From: Streptomyces sp. NBC_01717
GTDB taxonomy: Bacteria; Actinomycetota; Actinomycetes; Streptomycetales; Streptomycetaceae
DNA: 64,000 nucleotides
Direction of reading: 5' to 3'
Assembly (NCBI RefSeq): GCF_036248255.1
Contig: NZ_CP109178.1
Location: 4,216,001-4,280,000, forward strand
Within the stretch, counting starts at the first letter, position 1; the number at the start of each line of letters is the position of its first letter. The notes under the pieces are model-generated. The model searched no databases. It was not told the DNA's origin and saw only the letters and a list, made by a program, of their open reading frames with translations. The position numbers and the translations under genes are program-made. Shown here piece by piece: positions 17,329-25,264 of this stretch.

Positions 17329-18530
17329 CTGCCGAGGTCCCGGTCGAGGTCCAGGCTCAGCATCCGGATCGCGTTTCCGCGCATCAGTTTGTAGACGGTC
17401 TCGTCGTCCAGTCCCTTGACGTGGTCGAGGGCGACCTCCTTCGTGTGCGGGAAGGTCGAGTCGACGTGCGGGTAGTCGGTCTCGAACGTCGCGTTGTCCC
17501 GCCCGACCACATCGAGCGACGCGACACCGTGCTTGTCGCGGAAGAAACAGCAGAACATCTGCCGGTAGTAGTACGTCGACGGCGGTTCGGGGATCAGATC
17601 ACGCACCCCGCCCCACGCCCGGTGCTCCTCCCACACGTCGTCGGCGCGTTCCAGGGCGTACGGGATCCACCCCATCTGGCCCTCGCTGTAGGCGAGCTTC
17701 AGCCGCGGGTACTTCACCAGCACCCCGCTGAACAGGAAGTCCATCATCGACGCCATCGCGTTGTTGAAGGAGAGCGAGGCCTGTACGGCGGGCGGGGCGT
17801 CCGGCGAGGCGGCCGGCATCTGTGAGCTGGACCCGATGTGCATGTTGACGACCGTGCCGGTCTCCTGGCAGATCGCGAAGAACGGGTCCCAGTGGCCGGT
17901 GTGGATCGACGGCAGCCCGAGATGGGTCGGGATCTCGGAGAAGGTCACCGCCCGCACCCCGCGCGCGGCGTTCCGCTCGATCTCCGCGACCGCCAGGTCG
18001 ATGTCCCAGAGCGGAATGATGCAGAGCGGGATCAGTCGGCCACCGCTGTCGCCGCACCACTCCTCCACCATCCAGTCGTTGTAGGCGCGCACGCAGGCGA
18101 GCGCGACCTCTTTGTCGTGCGCCTCTGCGAAGGTCTGGCCGCAGAAGCGCGGGAAGGTGGGAAAGCAGAGCGACGCCTCGACGTGATTGAGGTCCATGTC
18201 CTTGAGCCGTTCGACCGGGTCCCAGCAGCCCCGGCGCATCTCGGCGCGGGTGATGCCCTCCAGCGTCATGTCGTCACGGTCGAAGCCGACGGCGGCGATG
18301 TTCCGCTTGTACGGGAACTTCAGGTCCTCGTAGATCCACCAGTCGGTCGGCGGGCCGTCCGGATCCATGGTGATCACGTATTTGCCGCCCGTGTACGCCA
18401 GCTCGCCGATGCCCGCGGTGAGCGGCTGCGGACCGCGGTCGCGGTACTTGGCGGGCAGCCAGGTCGAGAAGAGGTGCGGCGGCTCGATCACATGGTCGTC
18501 GACGCTGACGATCCGAGGCAGTTCCGTCAT
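17325..18530 (-). CDS. Amidohydrolase-family TIM-barrel protein
   Basis: A 401-residue amidohydrolase-2 protein. The N-terminal metal-site segment is VSVDDHVIEPPHLF near residues 8-21. Later ligands sit in TVVNMHIGSSSQ, KLAYSEGQMGWIPYALERAD and NATFETDYPHVDSTFP (C-terminal Asp/His). This branch is related to ACMSD/gamma-resorcylate decarboxylases but has longer N-terminal loops; the reaction may be hydrolysis or decarboxylation of a cyclic acid. ATG 18530 is chosen because GAAGGGG lies six bases upstream. It is the first gene of the operon with the two acyl-CoA dehydrogenases. Confidence 0.88.
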   Translation of the reverse strand: MTELPRIVSVDDHVIEPPHLFSTWLPAKYRDRGPQPLTAGIGELAYTGGKYVITMDPDGPPTDWWIYEDLKFPYKRNIAAVGFDRDDMTLEGITRAEMRRGCWDPVERLKDMDLNHVEASLCFPTFPRFCGQTFAEAHDKEVALACVRAYNDWMVEEWCGDSGGRLIPLCIIPLWDIDLAVAEIERNAARGVRAVTFSEIPTHLGLPSIHTGHWDPFFAICQETGTVVNMHIGSSSQMPAASPDAPPAVQASLSFNNAMASMMDFLFSGVLVKYPRLKLAYSEGQMGWIPYALERADDVWEEHRAWGGVRDLIPEPPSTYYYRQMFCCFFRDKHGVASLDVVGRDNATFETDYPHVDSTFPHTKEVALDHVKGLDDETVYKLMRGNAIRMLSLDLDRDLGR

Positions 18531-18593
18531 GGTGTCCCCTTCGGCGCACACGGCTCGCACCGGATGCGTGTCCGGTACGCATCCGATACGTAT

Positions 18594-18608
18594 CTGATGA
18601 CCCGTCAG
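18594..18608. promoter_or_regulatory. CTGAC-type operator, amidohydrolase side
   Basis: CTGATGACCCGTCAG lies 64 bp upstream of the amidohydrolase start in a 189-bp divergent gap. One left-arm base (T) departs from the perfect palindrome; spacing and right arm CCGTCAG are conserved. Confidence 0.65.
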
Positions 18609-18682
18609 ATTCAGTTCGGCTCCCAGGCTAGCCCCGCGCCCCTGGACCGACAAGGCGCAGCGCTCTACGCTCTCCGCACGAT

Positions 18683-18697
18683 CTGACTACCCGTCAG
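18683..18697. promoter_or_regulatory. CTGAC-type operator, ligase side
   Basis: CTGACTACCCGTCAG lies 23 bp before the GTG start of the acid:CoA ligase, close to the position seen before the SDR (23 bp) and flavin reductase (17 bp) starts. Two sites in one divergent gap mirror the tandem pair at 1374-1412. Confidence 0.7.
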
Positions 18698-18719
18698 TTA
18701 CGAGGGAGCGGGGAACGCA

Positions 18720-20264
18720 GTGAACGAGACCGCACACGCCCTGGGCGCATCGGCCACCTTCTGGGAGCTCATCGAGCGCCGCGCCGCGCTGACCCCGGAC
18801 CGTCCCGTCCTCGTCCAGGACGACCGCTCCCTCACCTTCGGCGAGCTGCGCGAGCGCTGCGAGCGGGTCGCGGCCGGGCTGTACGGGCTGGGGGTGCGTC
18901 CCGGCAGTGTGGTCGCCTGGCAGCTGCCGACCCGCCTCGAAACGGCGCTGCTCTCCTTCGCCCTCACCCGGATCGGGGCCGTCCAGACACCCGTCATCCC
19001 GTTCTACCGGGATCGTGAGGTGGGGTTCGCGCTGCGCGAGTCGAAGGCCGGCTTCTTCGCCGTACCCGGCACCTGGCGCGGCTTCGACCACACGGCGATG
19101 GCGCACCGGCTGGCCGCGGAGCTGGACCGTCCACCGCTGATATTCGAGGCGTACGACCAGCTGCCGGACGCCGACCCGGCGGTACTGCCCGCACCGCCCA
19201 CCGACGGCACTGCGGTGCGCTGGATCTACTGGACGTCGGGGACGACCTCCGATCCGAAGGGCGTCCTGCACACCGACCGCAGCCTGATCGCGGGCGGCTC
19301 GTGCCTGGCCCACGCGCTGCACCTGTCGGCCGACGACATCGGCTCGATGGCGTTCCCGTTCGCCCATATCGCCGGGCCCGACTACACCGTGATGCTGCTG
19401 CTCTACGGCTTCCCGGCGGTCCTCTTCGAGCAGTTCGCCATGCCCGGTGCACTGGACGCCTACCGGCGCCACGAAGTGACGGTTGCGGGCGGCTCGACCG
19501 CGTTCTACTCGATGTTCCTGACCGAACAGCGCAAGGACCCCACCGCCAGGGTGGTCCCCACCCTGCGGCTGCTGGCGGGCGGCGGGGCGCCGAAGCCGCC
19601 GGAGATCTACCACGCGGTCGTACGGGAGATGGGCGTCCAGCTCACCCACGGCTACGGCATGACCGAGGTCCCCATGATCACCATGGGCGCCCCGGACGAC
19701 ACGGTGGAGCACCTCGCCGAGACGGAGGGCCGGCCGCCCGAGGGCATGGAGATACGGATCACCGACGAGGACGGCAAGCCACTGCCGTACGGCACGGACG
19801 GCGAGGTACGGCTGCGTGGGGAGGCCGTCTGCCAGGGCTATCTGGACGCGGCCGCGACACGGGACGCCTTCGACGGGGACGGCTTCCTCATCACCGGTGA
19901 TGTCGGCCATCTCCGGAGGAGCGGCCATCTGGTCCTCACCGGCCGGCTCAAGGACGTCATCATCCGCAAGGGCGAGAACATCTCCGCCAAGGAGATCGAG
20001 GACCTCCTCCACCGCCACCCCGGCGTGGCCGACGCGGCCGTGATCGGCCTGCCGGACATGGAACGCGGGGAACGCGTCTGCGCGGTCGTCGAGCAGCCGG
20101 CCGGGGCCGGGACGCTGACACTGGCGGAGCTCGCCGGGTATCTGCGCACGGCGGGGCTCGCGGTGCACAAGCTGCCGGAGCAGCTGGAGGTGGTGGACGC
20201 GCTGCCGCGCAACGAGACGTTGCGCAAGGTGCTCAAGTACAAGCTGCGCGAGCGGTTCTCCTGA
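18720..20264 (+). CDS. AMP-forming carboxylic acid:CoA ligase (cyclohexanecarboxylate-CoA ligase-like)
   Basis: A 514-residue ANL-superfamily ligase forming an acyl-adenylate and then acyl-CoA. Motifs are the P-loop YWTSGTTSDPKGV near residue 165, HGYGMTEVP near residue 305, ITGDVGHL near 390, and the hinge plus catalytic Lys LPRNETLRKVLKYKLRE at the C terminus (the second-last Lys region). GTG 18720 follows GAGGGAG at acceptable spacing. It resembles AliA/cyclohexanecarboxylate-CoA ligase-type enzymes, which would fit entry of an alicyclic acid into the island's pathway. The gene is monocistronic. Confidence 0.9.
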   Translation: MNETAHALGASATFWELIERRAALTPDRPVLVQDDRSLTFGELRERCERVAAGLYGLGVRPGSVVAWQLPTRLETALLSFALTRIGAVQTPVIPFYRDREVGFALRESKAGFFAVPGTWRGFDHTAMAHRLAAELDRPPLIFEAYDQLPDADPAVLPAPPTDGTAVRWIYWTSGTTSDPKGVLHTDRSLIAGGSCLAHALHLSADDIGSMAFPFAHIAGPDYTVMLLLYGFPAVLFEQFAMPGALDAYRRHEVTVAGGSTAFYSMFLTEQRKDPTARVVPTLRLLAGGGAPKPPEIYHAVVREMGVQLTHGYGMTEVPMITMGAPDDTVEHLAETEGRPPEGMEIRITDEDGKPLPYGTDGEVRLRGEAVCQGYLDAAATRDAFDGDGFLITGDVGHLRRSGHLVLTGRLKDVIIRKGENISAKEIEDLLHRHPGVADAAVIGLPDMERGERVCAVVEQPAGAGTLTLAELAGYLRTAGLAVHKLPEQLEVVDALPRNETLRKVLKYKLRERFS

Positions 20265-20405
20265 TACGCGCACACGGGGCACACCCATGGACCGCCGGGA
20301 CACGCGCCCACGGACACACGGGTGGGGCCGGGTGGGGCCCCGGCGAGGAGGCCACGCACCCGGCCCGGTCGGTAACGCGCTGCGGACCGATCCGAAGGAA
20401 AAGCC

Positions 20406-20927
20406 CTACGCGTCCGGTTCGATCACCGTGAAGTAGACGGCGAACGCGGCCACCGCGTCCTCCTCGGCGATCCGGCCATCATGGTCCGCATCCAGGCTCC
20501 GTGCCGCCAGGCTCGCCGATTCGGCACTCGCACCGAGCACCTTCAGCGCACGCTCCACGGCCTGCACCGAGGCCGCGCCGTTGTCGTCGTTGTCGGCCAC
20601 GGCGATCGCCCCGCGGAGGAACGGGCGGGCGATCTCCGCGAAGCGCTCGGGGTTGTCGCGCAGCCGTTTCACGGCCCCGCCCACGAACTCCTCACGGGTG
20701 ACGCGCTGGTCCCCGTCGACGTCTGCGATGCCCGCCATGCCCTGCCAGAAGGCCTCCGCCCCCGTGTAGAGCGCCTGGCCCTTGTCGGAGCGGGCCGTCG
20801 TACCGAATTCTGCGAGCAGACGGGCCGCGGCGGCATTGAAATCGGCGCGATCGATGTATCCGTTGCCGTCCTGGTCGAAGGCGGCGAACCGGAAAGCGAT
20901 CTTGCGCTCGTACTCTGCGCTGTCCAT
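20406..20927 (-). CDS. EF-hand calcium-binding protein (calerythrin-like)
   Basis: A 173-residue cytoplasmic protein with four EF-hand positions. Loops are DQDGNGYIDRAD (residues 19-30), DVDGDQRVTREE (about 69-80), a poor third loop DNDDNGAASVQA (about 112) and DADHDGRIAEED (about 147). This layout equals actinobacterial calerythrin, a sarcoplasmic-type calcium buffer or sensor. The third loop ends in Gln-Ala and is probably weak. A perfect inverted repeat GACGCCGAACGGCGTC (20941-20956) sits just upstream of the ATG and may be regulatory. Confidence 0.9.
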   Translation of the reverse strand: MDSAEYERKIAFRFAAFDQDGNGYIDRADFNAAAARLLAEFGTTARSDKGQALYTGAEAFWQGMAGIADVDGDQRVTREEFVGGAVKRLRDNPERFAEIARPFLRGAIAVADNDDNGAASVQAVERALKVLGASAESASLAARSLDADHDGRIAEEDAVAAFAVYFTVIEPDA

Positions 20928-21020
20928 GCGGGGAGCGTACGACGCCGAACGGCGTCACGTGTCACTTACGCGCGCCACCGGTGTTACAACCTGGTCTTAA
21001 CGCCGGGTGGCGGACACGTT

Positions 21021-21503
21021 TCAGGCCGAGAGCGGCTGGGCCTCTTCGTCGACAGCCGCGTCCCGGTCGGGGTAGACCTCGAACAGCCGGCGTACGCCGA
21101 GGGCGGCCAGCACCCGGTTGACGTGGGAGCCCTCCTCGGCGCCCCGGGCGGGCAGGATCAGTCGCAGCCGGCCACCACAGGAGCGCATCAGGCGGCGGGC
21201 GGCGACCAGCACGCCGACGCCGCTGGAATCGCAGAACAGCACCTCGGAGAGGTCGAGCACCACATCGTGCCGCCCGAAGGCGACCGCGTCGTGGATGCTC
21301 TGGCGGACGACCGGGGACGTCACCAGATCCAGCTCGCCGTATATGCGCAGTACGGTCCATGGGCCCTGCTCGGTCTCGGCCACTTGCAGAGTCACGCAAC
21401 TCGGCCTCTCGTTCCAGGGATCCCAGAGATCCGGAAGTATCCGTTCCTCCTCGCGGCTGCCCCGCCGCACGCCCATGAAACACCGACCCGCCGAGGAAGA
21501 CAC
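21021..21503 (-). CDS. STAS-domain anti-sigma factor antagonist
   Basis: A 160-residue protein with a SpoIIAA/RsbV-like STAS domain at residues 45-150. The phosphorylatable-serine region is VLDLSEVLFCDSSGVGVLVAARR, where a SSG motif marks the acceptor. The first 35 residues have no domain; the real start may be GTG at about 21395 (VTLQVAETEQ) or ATG 21476. It is divergent from the ECF sigma factor, and the two plus the zinc-finger protein may form one signalling unit. Confidence 0.85.
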   Translation of the reverse strand: MSSSAGRCFMGVRRGSREEERILPDLWDPWNERPSCVTLQVAETEQGPWTVLRIYGELDLVTSPVVRQSIHDAVAFGRHDVVLDLSEVLFCDSSGVGVLVAARRLMRSCGGRLRLILPARGAEEGSHVNRVLAALGVRRLFEVYPDRDAAVDEEAQPLSA

Positions 21504-21616
21504 AGTTGGTTTCAGGCAGAAATGATCACTTCAGGTCCGATTCCAACACCCTCGACGCCGCATTCCCTACCATCCAGGGCGTTCACAGTGGGCGTACTTG
21601 CCGCAAAGAGACGTGC

Positions 21617-22300
21617 ATGGTCAGTACGGCCGACTACATTCGACGTGACGAGGGGTACAGGGCTGGGGGTCCTATGGCGAAAGACACACCACCCCGCTGG
21701 GACCGCAAGATGCAGCAACGGCTGGCACGCGGCGAGGCGGCAGCCCTCGGCGAGCTCTACGACCGTTTCGCCTCGCTCGTGCACAGCCAGGCCCACCGGA
21801 TGCTCGACGACGAATCGGCCGCCGACCTGGTGACCCGCGAAGTCTTCGGTTACGTGTGGGAGAACCCCGACGCGTACGACCCCAAGCAGGGCTCGATGCG
21901 GTCCTGGGTGGCCCGGCTCACCCACCGCCAGTCCGTGCGGCGGCTGCGCGGGACGGCGCCGTCCGCGTTCGCACAGGGATACGAGGACGGGACCGACGAC
22001 GGCGGCGGGACCGGCGGTGCGGAAGAGGCCGTGGCCCGGGAGGAGCTGGAGGAGCGGGTGCGGCGCGCCACGGCCGCGGCCCGCGCCGACTACATCGTCG
22101 CCTCCATGCCCGCACCGCTGCGGGCCGCGCTGGAGCTCGCGTACATCCAGCGCAGGGACTACCGGCAGACCGCGGCCGACCTCGGGGTGACCGAGGACGA
22201 GGCCCGCCGTCGCCTGCGGCTCGGACTGCAGCTGCTCTCCACCGCCAACACCCGTCCACTCGAAGGGTCCTCGCCACCCGGATACGGACGGGCCCTGTGA
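21617..22300 (+). CDS. ECF-type RNA polymerase sigma factor
   Basis: The protein is 227 residues from ATG 21617 or 208 from ATG 21674. Region 2 is ALGELYDRFASLVHSQAHRML followed by VTREVFGYVWENPDAYDP and SMRSWVARLTHRQSVRRLR. Region 4 is MPAPLRAALELAYIQRRDY with the helix-turn-helix QTAADLGVTEDEARRRLRLG. A Gly/Asp/Glu-rich linker separates them. The downstream gene starts at GTG 22297, overlapping this stop (TGA 22298-22300), and encodes a zinc-finger protein, the expected anti-sigma partner. Confidence 0.88.
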   Translation: MVSTADYIRRDEGYRAGGPMAKDTPPRWDRKMQQRLARGEAAALGELYDRFASLVHSQAHRMLDDESAADLVTREVFGYVWENPDAYDPKQGSMRSWVARLTHRQSVRRLRGTAPSAFAQGYEDGTDDGGGTGGAEEAVAREELEERVRRATAAARADYIVASMPAPLRAALELAYIQRRDYRQTAADLGVTEDEARRRLRLGLQLLSTANTRPLEGSSPPGYGRAL

Positions 22301-23730
22301 GCGCGAACGACGACGCGGACGGGCGCGACGACGAGGCGCAGGGCGCACGGCGCATACCGGGACCGCGGGCCGCCGCGGACGACTTCGACCTCGACGCCGT
22401 ACCGCTGCCCGCCCCGCGCACGGAATCCGCACAGCAGAGGGAACCGGAGCCGGGAGCGGAGCCTGAAGCGGAACCGGAGCCCACGGATGGACCGGCGGTG
22501 CCGGCGGTGCCGACGGGACCGATGGAGCCCACGGGACGTACGACGGCCATGGGACCCCCGACACCGCCTGCCCTGGCGACCTCGCCTGCGCTGGTGCTCC
22601 CCCACCGCGTCCTCAAGTCCCTCCTCGGCGCGTGGGCCCTCGCCGCCTGTTCCGCCGAGGAGACCGAAGCCGTCGAGGCGCACCTCACCGGGTGCGCCGC
22701 CTGTGCGGACGAGGCGCTGCGGCTGCGCGACGCGGTCGGCCTGCTGCACAGCGACGGCAGCCTGGACCTCGATCCGATGCTGCGCTCCCGGGTGCTCGAC
22801 GCCTGTCTGAGCCGCCGCCCGGCCAAGATCCCGGTGCCGGACTGGGCCGCTCCGTATGACGCTGAGACCGCCCGGCTCGATGCGCTGCTCCGGGACATCG
22901 GCGGCTCGGAATGGCACGCGCCGGTTCGGCTGAAGTGGTTCGAGCGTGAGCGGGCGGTCAACCGGAAGACGACGGTCGCCGGCGTGATCGGCCATCTCAT
23001 GACCGTCGACGGACTGGTCAGCACGGCCCTCGGCCTGGACGATCCGCTCGGCAACGCCGCCGGCGAACGGGGCGGGAGCGACGCCGCCCCGGGCCGCGTC
23101 CCGCTCTCCCCCGGCGCGCGCACCGAGGCCTACTGGTCGGCCGCCCGGCGCCCGCCCACCCGGGCCGTCCGCGAGCCCTGGCGCGAGCAGAGCCACGCCC
23201 TCATCCGCACGGTGTCCTTCGCCGGCCGCGGGGTCGCCGAGCTCTCCGTCTCGTACGGGGACTTCGCCCTTCCGCTGCAGGACTCCATGCTGGACCGGGC
23301 CTTCGAGTGCTGGGTGCACGGCGGCGACATCGCGGACGCGGTGGACTATCCGTACGAGGCCCCGTCGGCCGCCCATCTCCACCGGATGATCGACCTGGCC
23401 GCGCGGCTCCTCCCGGCCGCCCTCGCCGGACGCCGCCGGGCCGGGCTCGCGGGGCCCGCCCGCCATCTGGTGACGGCCGGTTCGCCGGGCCGTTCGCTCC
23501 ATCTGGAGATCGAGGGCTCGGGCGGCGGCGACTGGTACATCGCGCTGGACTCCCCGGCCGCCCTCGGCTCACCCGCCCACGCGGTCGCGCAGGTGGCGCT
23601 GGACGGCGCCGAGTTCTGCCAGCTGGTCGCGGGCCATGTGTCGCCCGTCGAGGCGGCGGCCGGGCAGGAGGGCGACCGCGAGGCGATCCGCGACGTCCTG
23701 TTCGCCGCGGCGTCCCTCAGCCGCCTCTGA
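22297..23730 (+). CDS. Zinc-finger anti-sigma protein fused to maleylpyruvate-isomerase-like domain
   Basis: A 477-residue soluble protein. After a Pro/Glu/Ala-rich first 95 residues comes an anti-sigma zinc-finger (AWALAACSAEETEAVEAHL, then TGCAACADEA) with the His-x3-Cys-x2-Cys signature near residue 130. From residue 180 a DinB/MDMPI-like domain follows (WHAPVRLKWFERERAV; GVIGHLMTVDGLVSTALG), then a long C-terminal segment. No transmembrane helix is visible, unlike most zinc-finger anti-sigma factors. GTG 22297 overlaps the sigma factor stop, giving translational coupling. I infer that it binds the ECF sigma factor and senses a thiol or metal through the second domain. Confidence 0.85.
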   Translation: MSANDDADGRDDEAQGARRIPGPRAAADDFDLDAVPLPAPRTESAQQREPEPGAEPEAEPEPTDGPAVPAVPTGPMEPTGRTTAMGPPTPPALATSPALVLPHRVLKSLLGAWALAACSAEETEAVEAHLTGCAACADEALRLRDAVGLLHSDGSLDLDPMLRSRVLDACLSRRPAKIPVPDWAAPYDAETARLDALLRDIGGSEWHAPVRLKWFERERAVNRKTTVAGVIGHLMTVDGLVSTALGLDDPLGNAAGERGGSDAAPGRVPLSPGARTEAYWSAARRPPTRAVREPWREQSHALIRTVSFAGRGVAELSVSYGDFALPLQDSMLDRAFECWVHGGDIADAVDYPYEAPSAAHLHRMIDLAARLLPAALAGRRRAGLAGPARHLVTAGSPGRSLHLEIEGSGGGDWYIALDSPAALGSPAHAVAQVALDGAEFCQLVAGHVSPVEAAAGQEGDREAIRDVLFAAASLSRL

Positions 23731-23748
23731 GCCGTACCACCGGCCGCG

Positions 23749-24627
23749 CTACGCGAAGATCACCGTGCGTCGGCCGTTGAGCAGAATGCGGCGCTCCGCG
23801 TGCCACTTCACCGCGCGGGCCAGCGCCTGGCACTCCACATCGCGTCCGATCGCGACCAGCTCGTCCGGCGTCACGCCGTGCCCGACCCGCTCGACCTCCT
23901 GCTCGATGATCGGCCCCTCGTCGAGGTCGGCGGTCACATAGTGCGCCGTCGCACCGATCAGCTTCACCCCGCGGGCGTGCGCCTGGTGGTACGGCTTCGC
24001 GCCCTTGAAGCTGGGCAGGAAGGAGTGGTGGATGTTGATGATCCGGCCGCTGAGCTGCTTGCAGAGATCGTCCGAGAGGACCTGCATGTAGCGGGCGAGG
24101 ACGACCAGCTCGACGTTCTCCGCGCGCACCAGCTCCAGCAGCTGCGCCTCCGCCTCCGCCTTGTTGTCCTTGGTGACCGGGATGTGCCGGAAGGGGATGT
24201 CGTACGAGGCGACGAGCTCGGCGAAGTCCGTGTGGTTGGAGACGACGGCCGCGATCTCGACCGGCAGCGCCCCGATACTGGCGCGGAAGAGAAGATCATT
24301 GAGGCAGTGGCCGAACTTGCTGACCATCAGCACGACCCGCATGCGCTCCGACGGCCGGTGGATCTGCCACTCCATCCGGAACGAGTCCCCGACGGCGGCG
24401 AAGCTGGCCCGCAGCTTCTCCACGGTCACCGGGGCGTACGCCGAGAAGTGGACGCGCATGAAGAAGAGACCCGTGTCGTGGTCACCGAACTGCTGGCTGT
24501 CCTCGATGTTGCAGCCGGTCATGAAGAGATAGCTCGACACGGCGTGCACGATGCCCTGTCTGTCCGGGCACGAGAGGATGAGGACGTACTGCTCGGGGGT
24601 GGTCTCAGCAGGCTGCGGCGCGGTCAT
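23749..24627 (-). CDS. purU: Formyltetrahydrofolate deformylase
   Basis: Hydrolyses 10-formyltetrahydrofolate to formate and tetrahydrofolate, balancing one-carbon pools. The protein is about 292 residues. An N-terminal ACT domain (YVLILSCPDRQGIVHAVSSYL) is followed by a formyltransferase fold with IINIHHSFLPSFKGAKPYHQ and GATAHYVTADLDEGPII, where the Asn-His-Asp catalytic set lies. ATG 24627 (MTAPQPAE) is preferred; the frame is open to 24645. It lies 28 bp after the SCO4402-family gene on the same strand, so the two are probably co-transcribed. It converges with the zinc-finger gene. Confidence 0.93.
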   Translation of the reverse strand: MTAPQPAETTPEQYVLILSCPDRQGIVHAVSSYLFMTGCNIEDSQQFGDHDTGLFFMRVHFSAYAPVTVEKLRASFAAVGDSFRMEWQIHRPSERMRVVLMVSKFGHCLNDLLFRASIGALPVEIAAVVSNHTDFAELVASYDIPFRHIPVTKDNKAEAEAQLLELVRAENVELVVLARYMQVLSDDLCKQLSGRIINIHHSFLPSFKGAKPYHQAHARGVKLIGATAHYVTADLDEGPIIEQEVERVGHGVTPDELVAIGRDVECQALARAVKWHAERRILLNGRRTVIFA

Positions 24628-24655
24628 GTCCGTAGCGTGCCACACCGACCACGGT

Positions 24656-25153
24656 TCAGGCGGTCCTGGTCATGATGCGGAGCACGTCCAATGAACGCGG
24701 CGGAACGTCCGGGTCCTCGCCGTCGTTCGTGGCGAGCAGCACATGGGCCTCGCGGGCGGCCCGTACGGCCTCCGGCCAGCCGTGGTGCTCCAGATAGGCG
24801 GACACCGGGGCATCCGCGCCGATCTGGTGCATGATGCGCAGCACCCGCAGCACGGCGACGTCGACGAGAGCGGCCTCGCCGGAGTCACGGAAGACCGTCC
24901 CGACGTATTTCTCGGCGGACCAGTTGTCCAGCCAGGTGTCCTCGACCAGGCGGTACACGGCGTCGGTGATGTCGCCGTACCCTTCCCGGCCGGCCAGCCA
25001 GCACTCGTGGTGGAAGACGGGGTCGGAGAGCATGTGCAGCGCCGAGCGCACGTTGCTGCGCCAGCGCCACCAGGGAACGTCATTGAGCGGCATGCCGCCC
25101 ATGGTGGAGGAGCGACGGCCGCGACGGGAAGTGTTCTCCGAACCTTGCTGCAC
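24656..25153 (-). CDS. SCO4402-family protein, unknown function
   Basis: A protein of up to 165 residues with no known catalytic motif. The conserved core begins DVPWWRWRSNVRSALHMLSDPVFHHECWL; MGGMPLNDV (ATG 25102 or 25093) may be the true start. It is mostly helical, with several Trp and His. It sits directly upstream of purU, the same arrangement I remember from S. coelicolor (SCO4402-SCO4403). Confidence 0.75.
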   Translation of the reverse strand: MQQGSENTSRRGRRSSTMGGMPLNDVPWWRWRSNVRSALHMLSDPVFHHECWLAGREGYGDITDAVYRLVEDTWLDNWSAEKYVGTVFRDSGEAALVDVAVLRVLRIMHQIGADAPVSAYLEHHGWPEAVRAAREAHVLLATNDGEDPDVPPRSLDVLRIMTRTA

Positions 25154-25264
25154 GGTTGTCGATCGTACGTTCCCTGCCGCCGGGCATGCATCGGCCCCTG
25201 TAATTCACCTGGATGTCACCGAGGGTTGAGCGAAGCACACATCTGCGTTACCCGGAGCGCGGAA

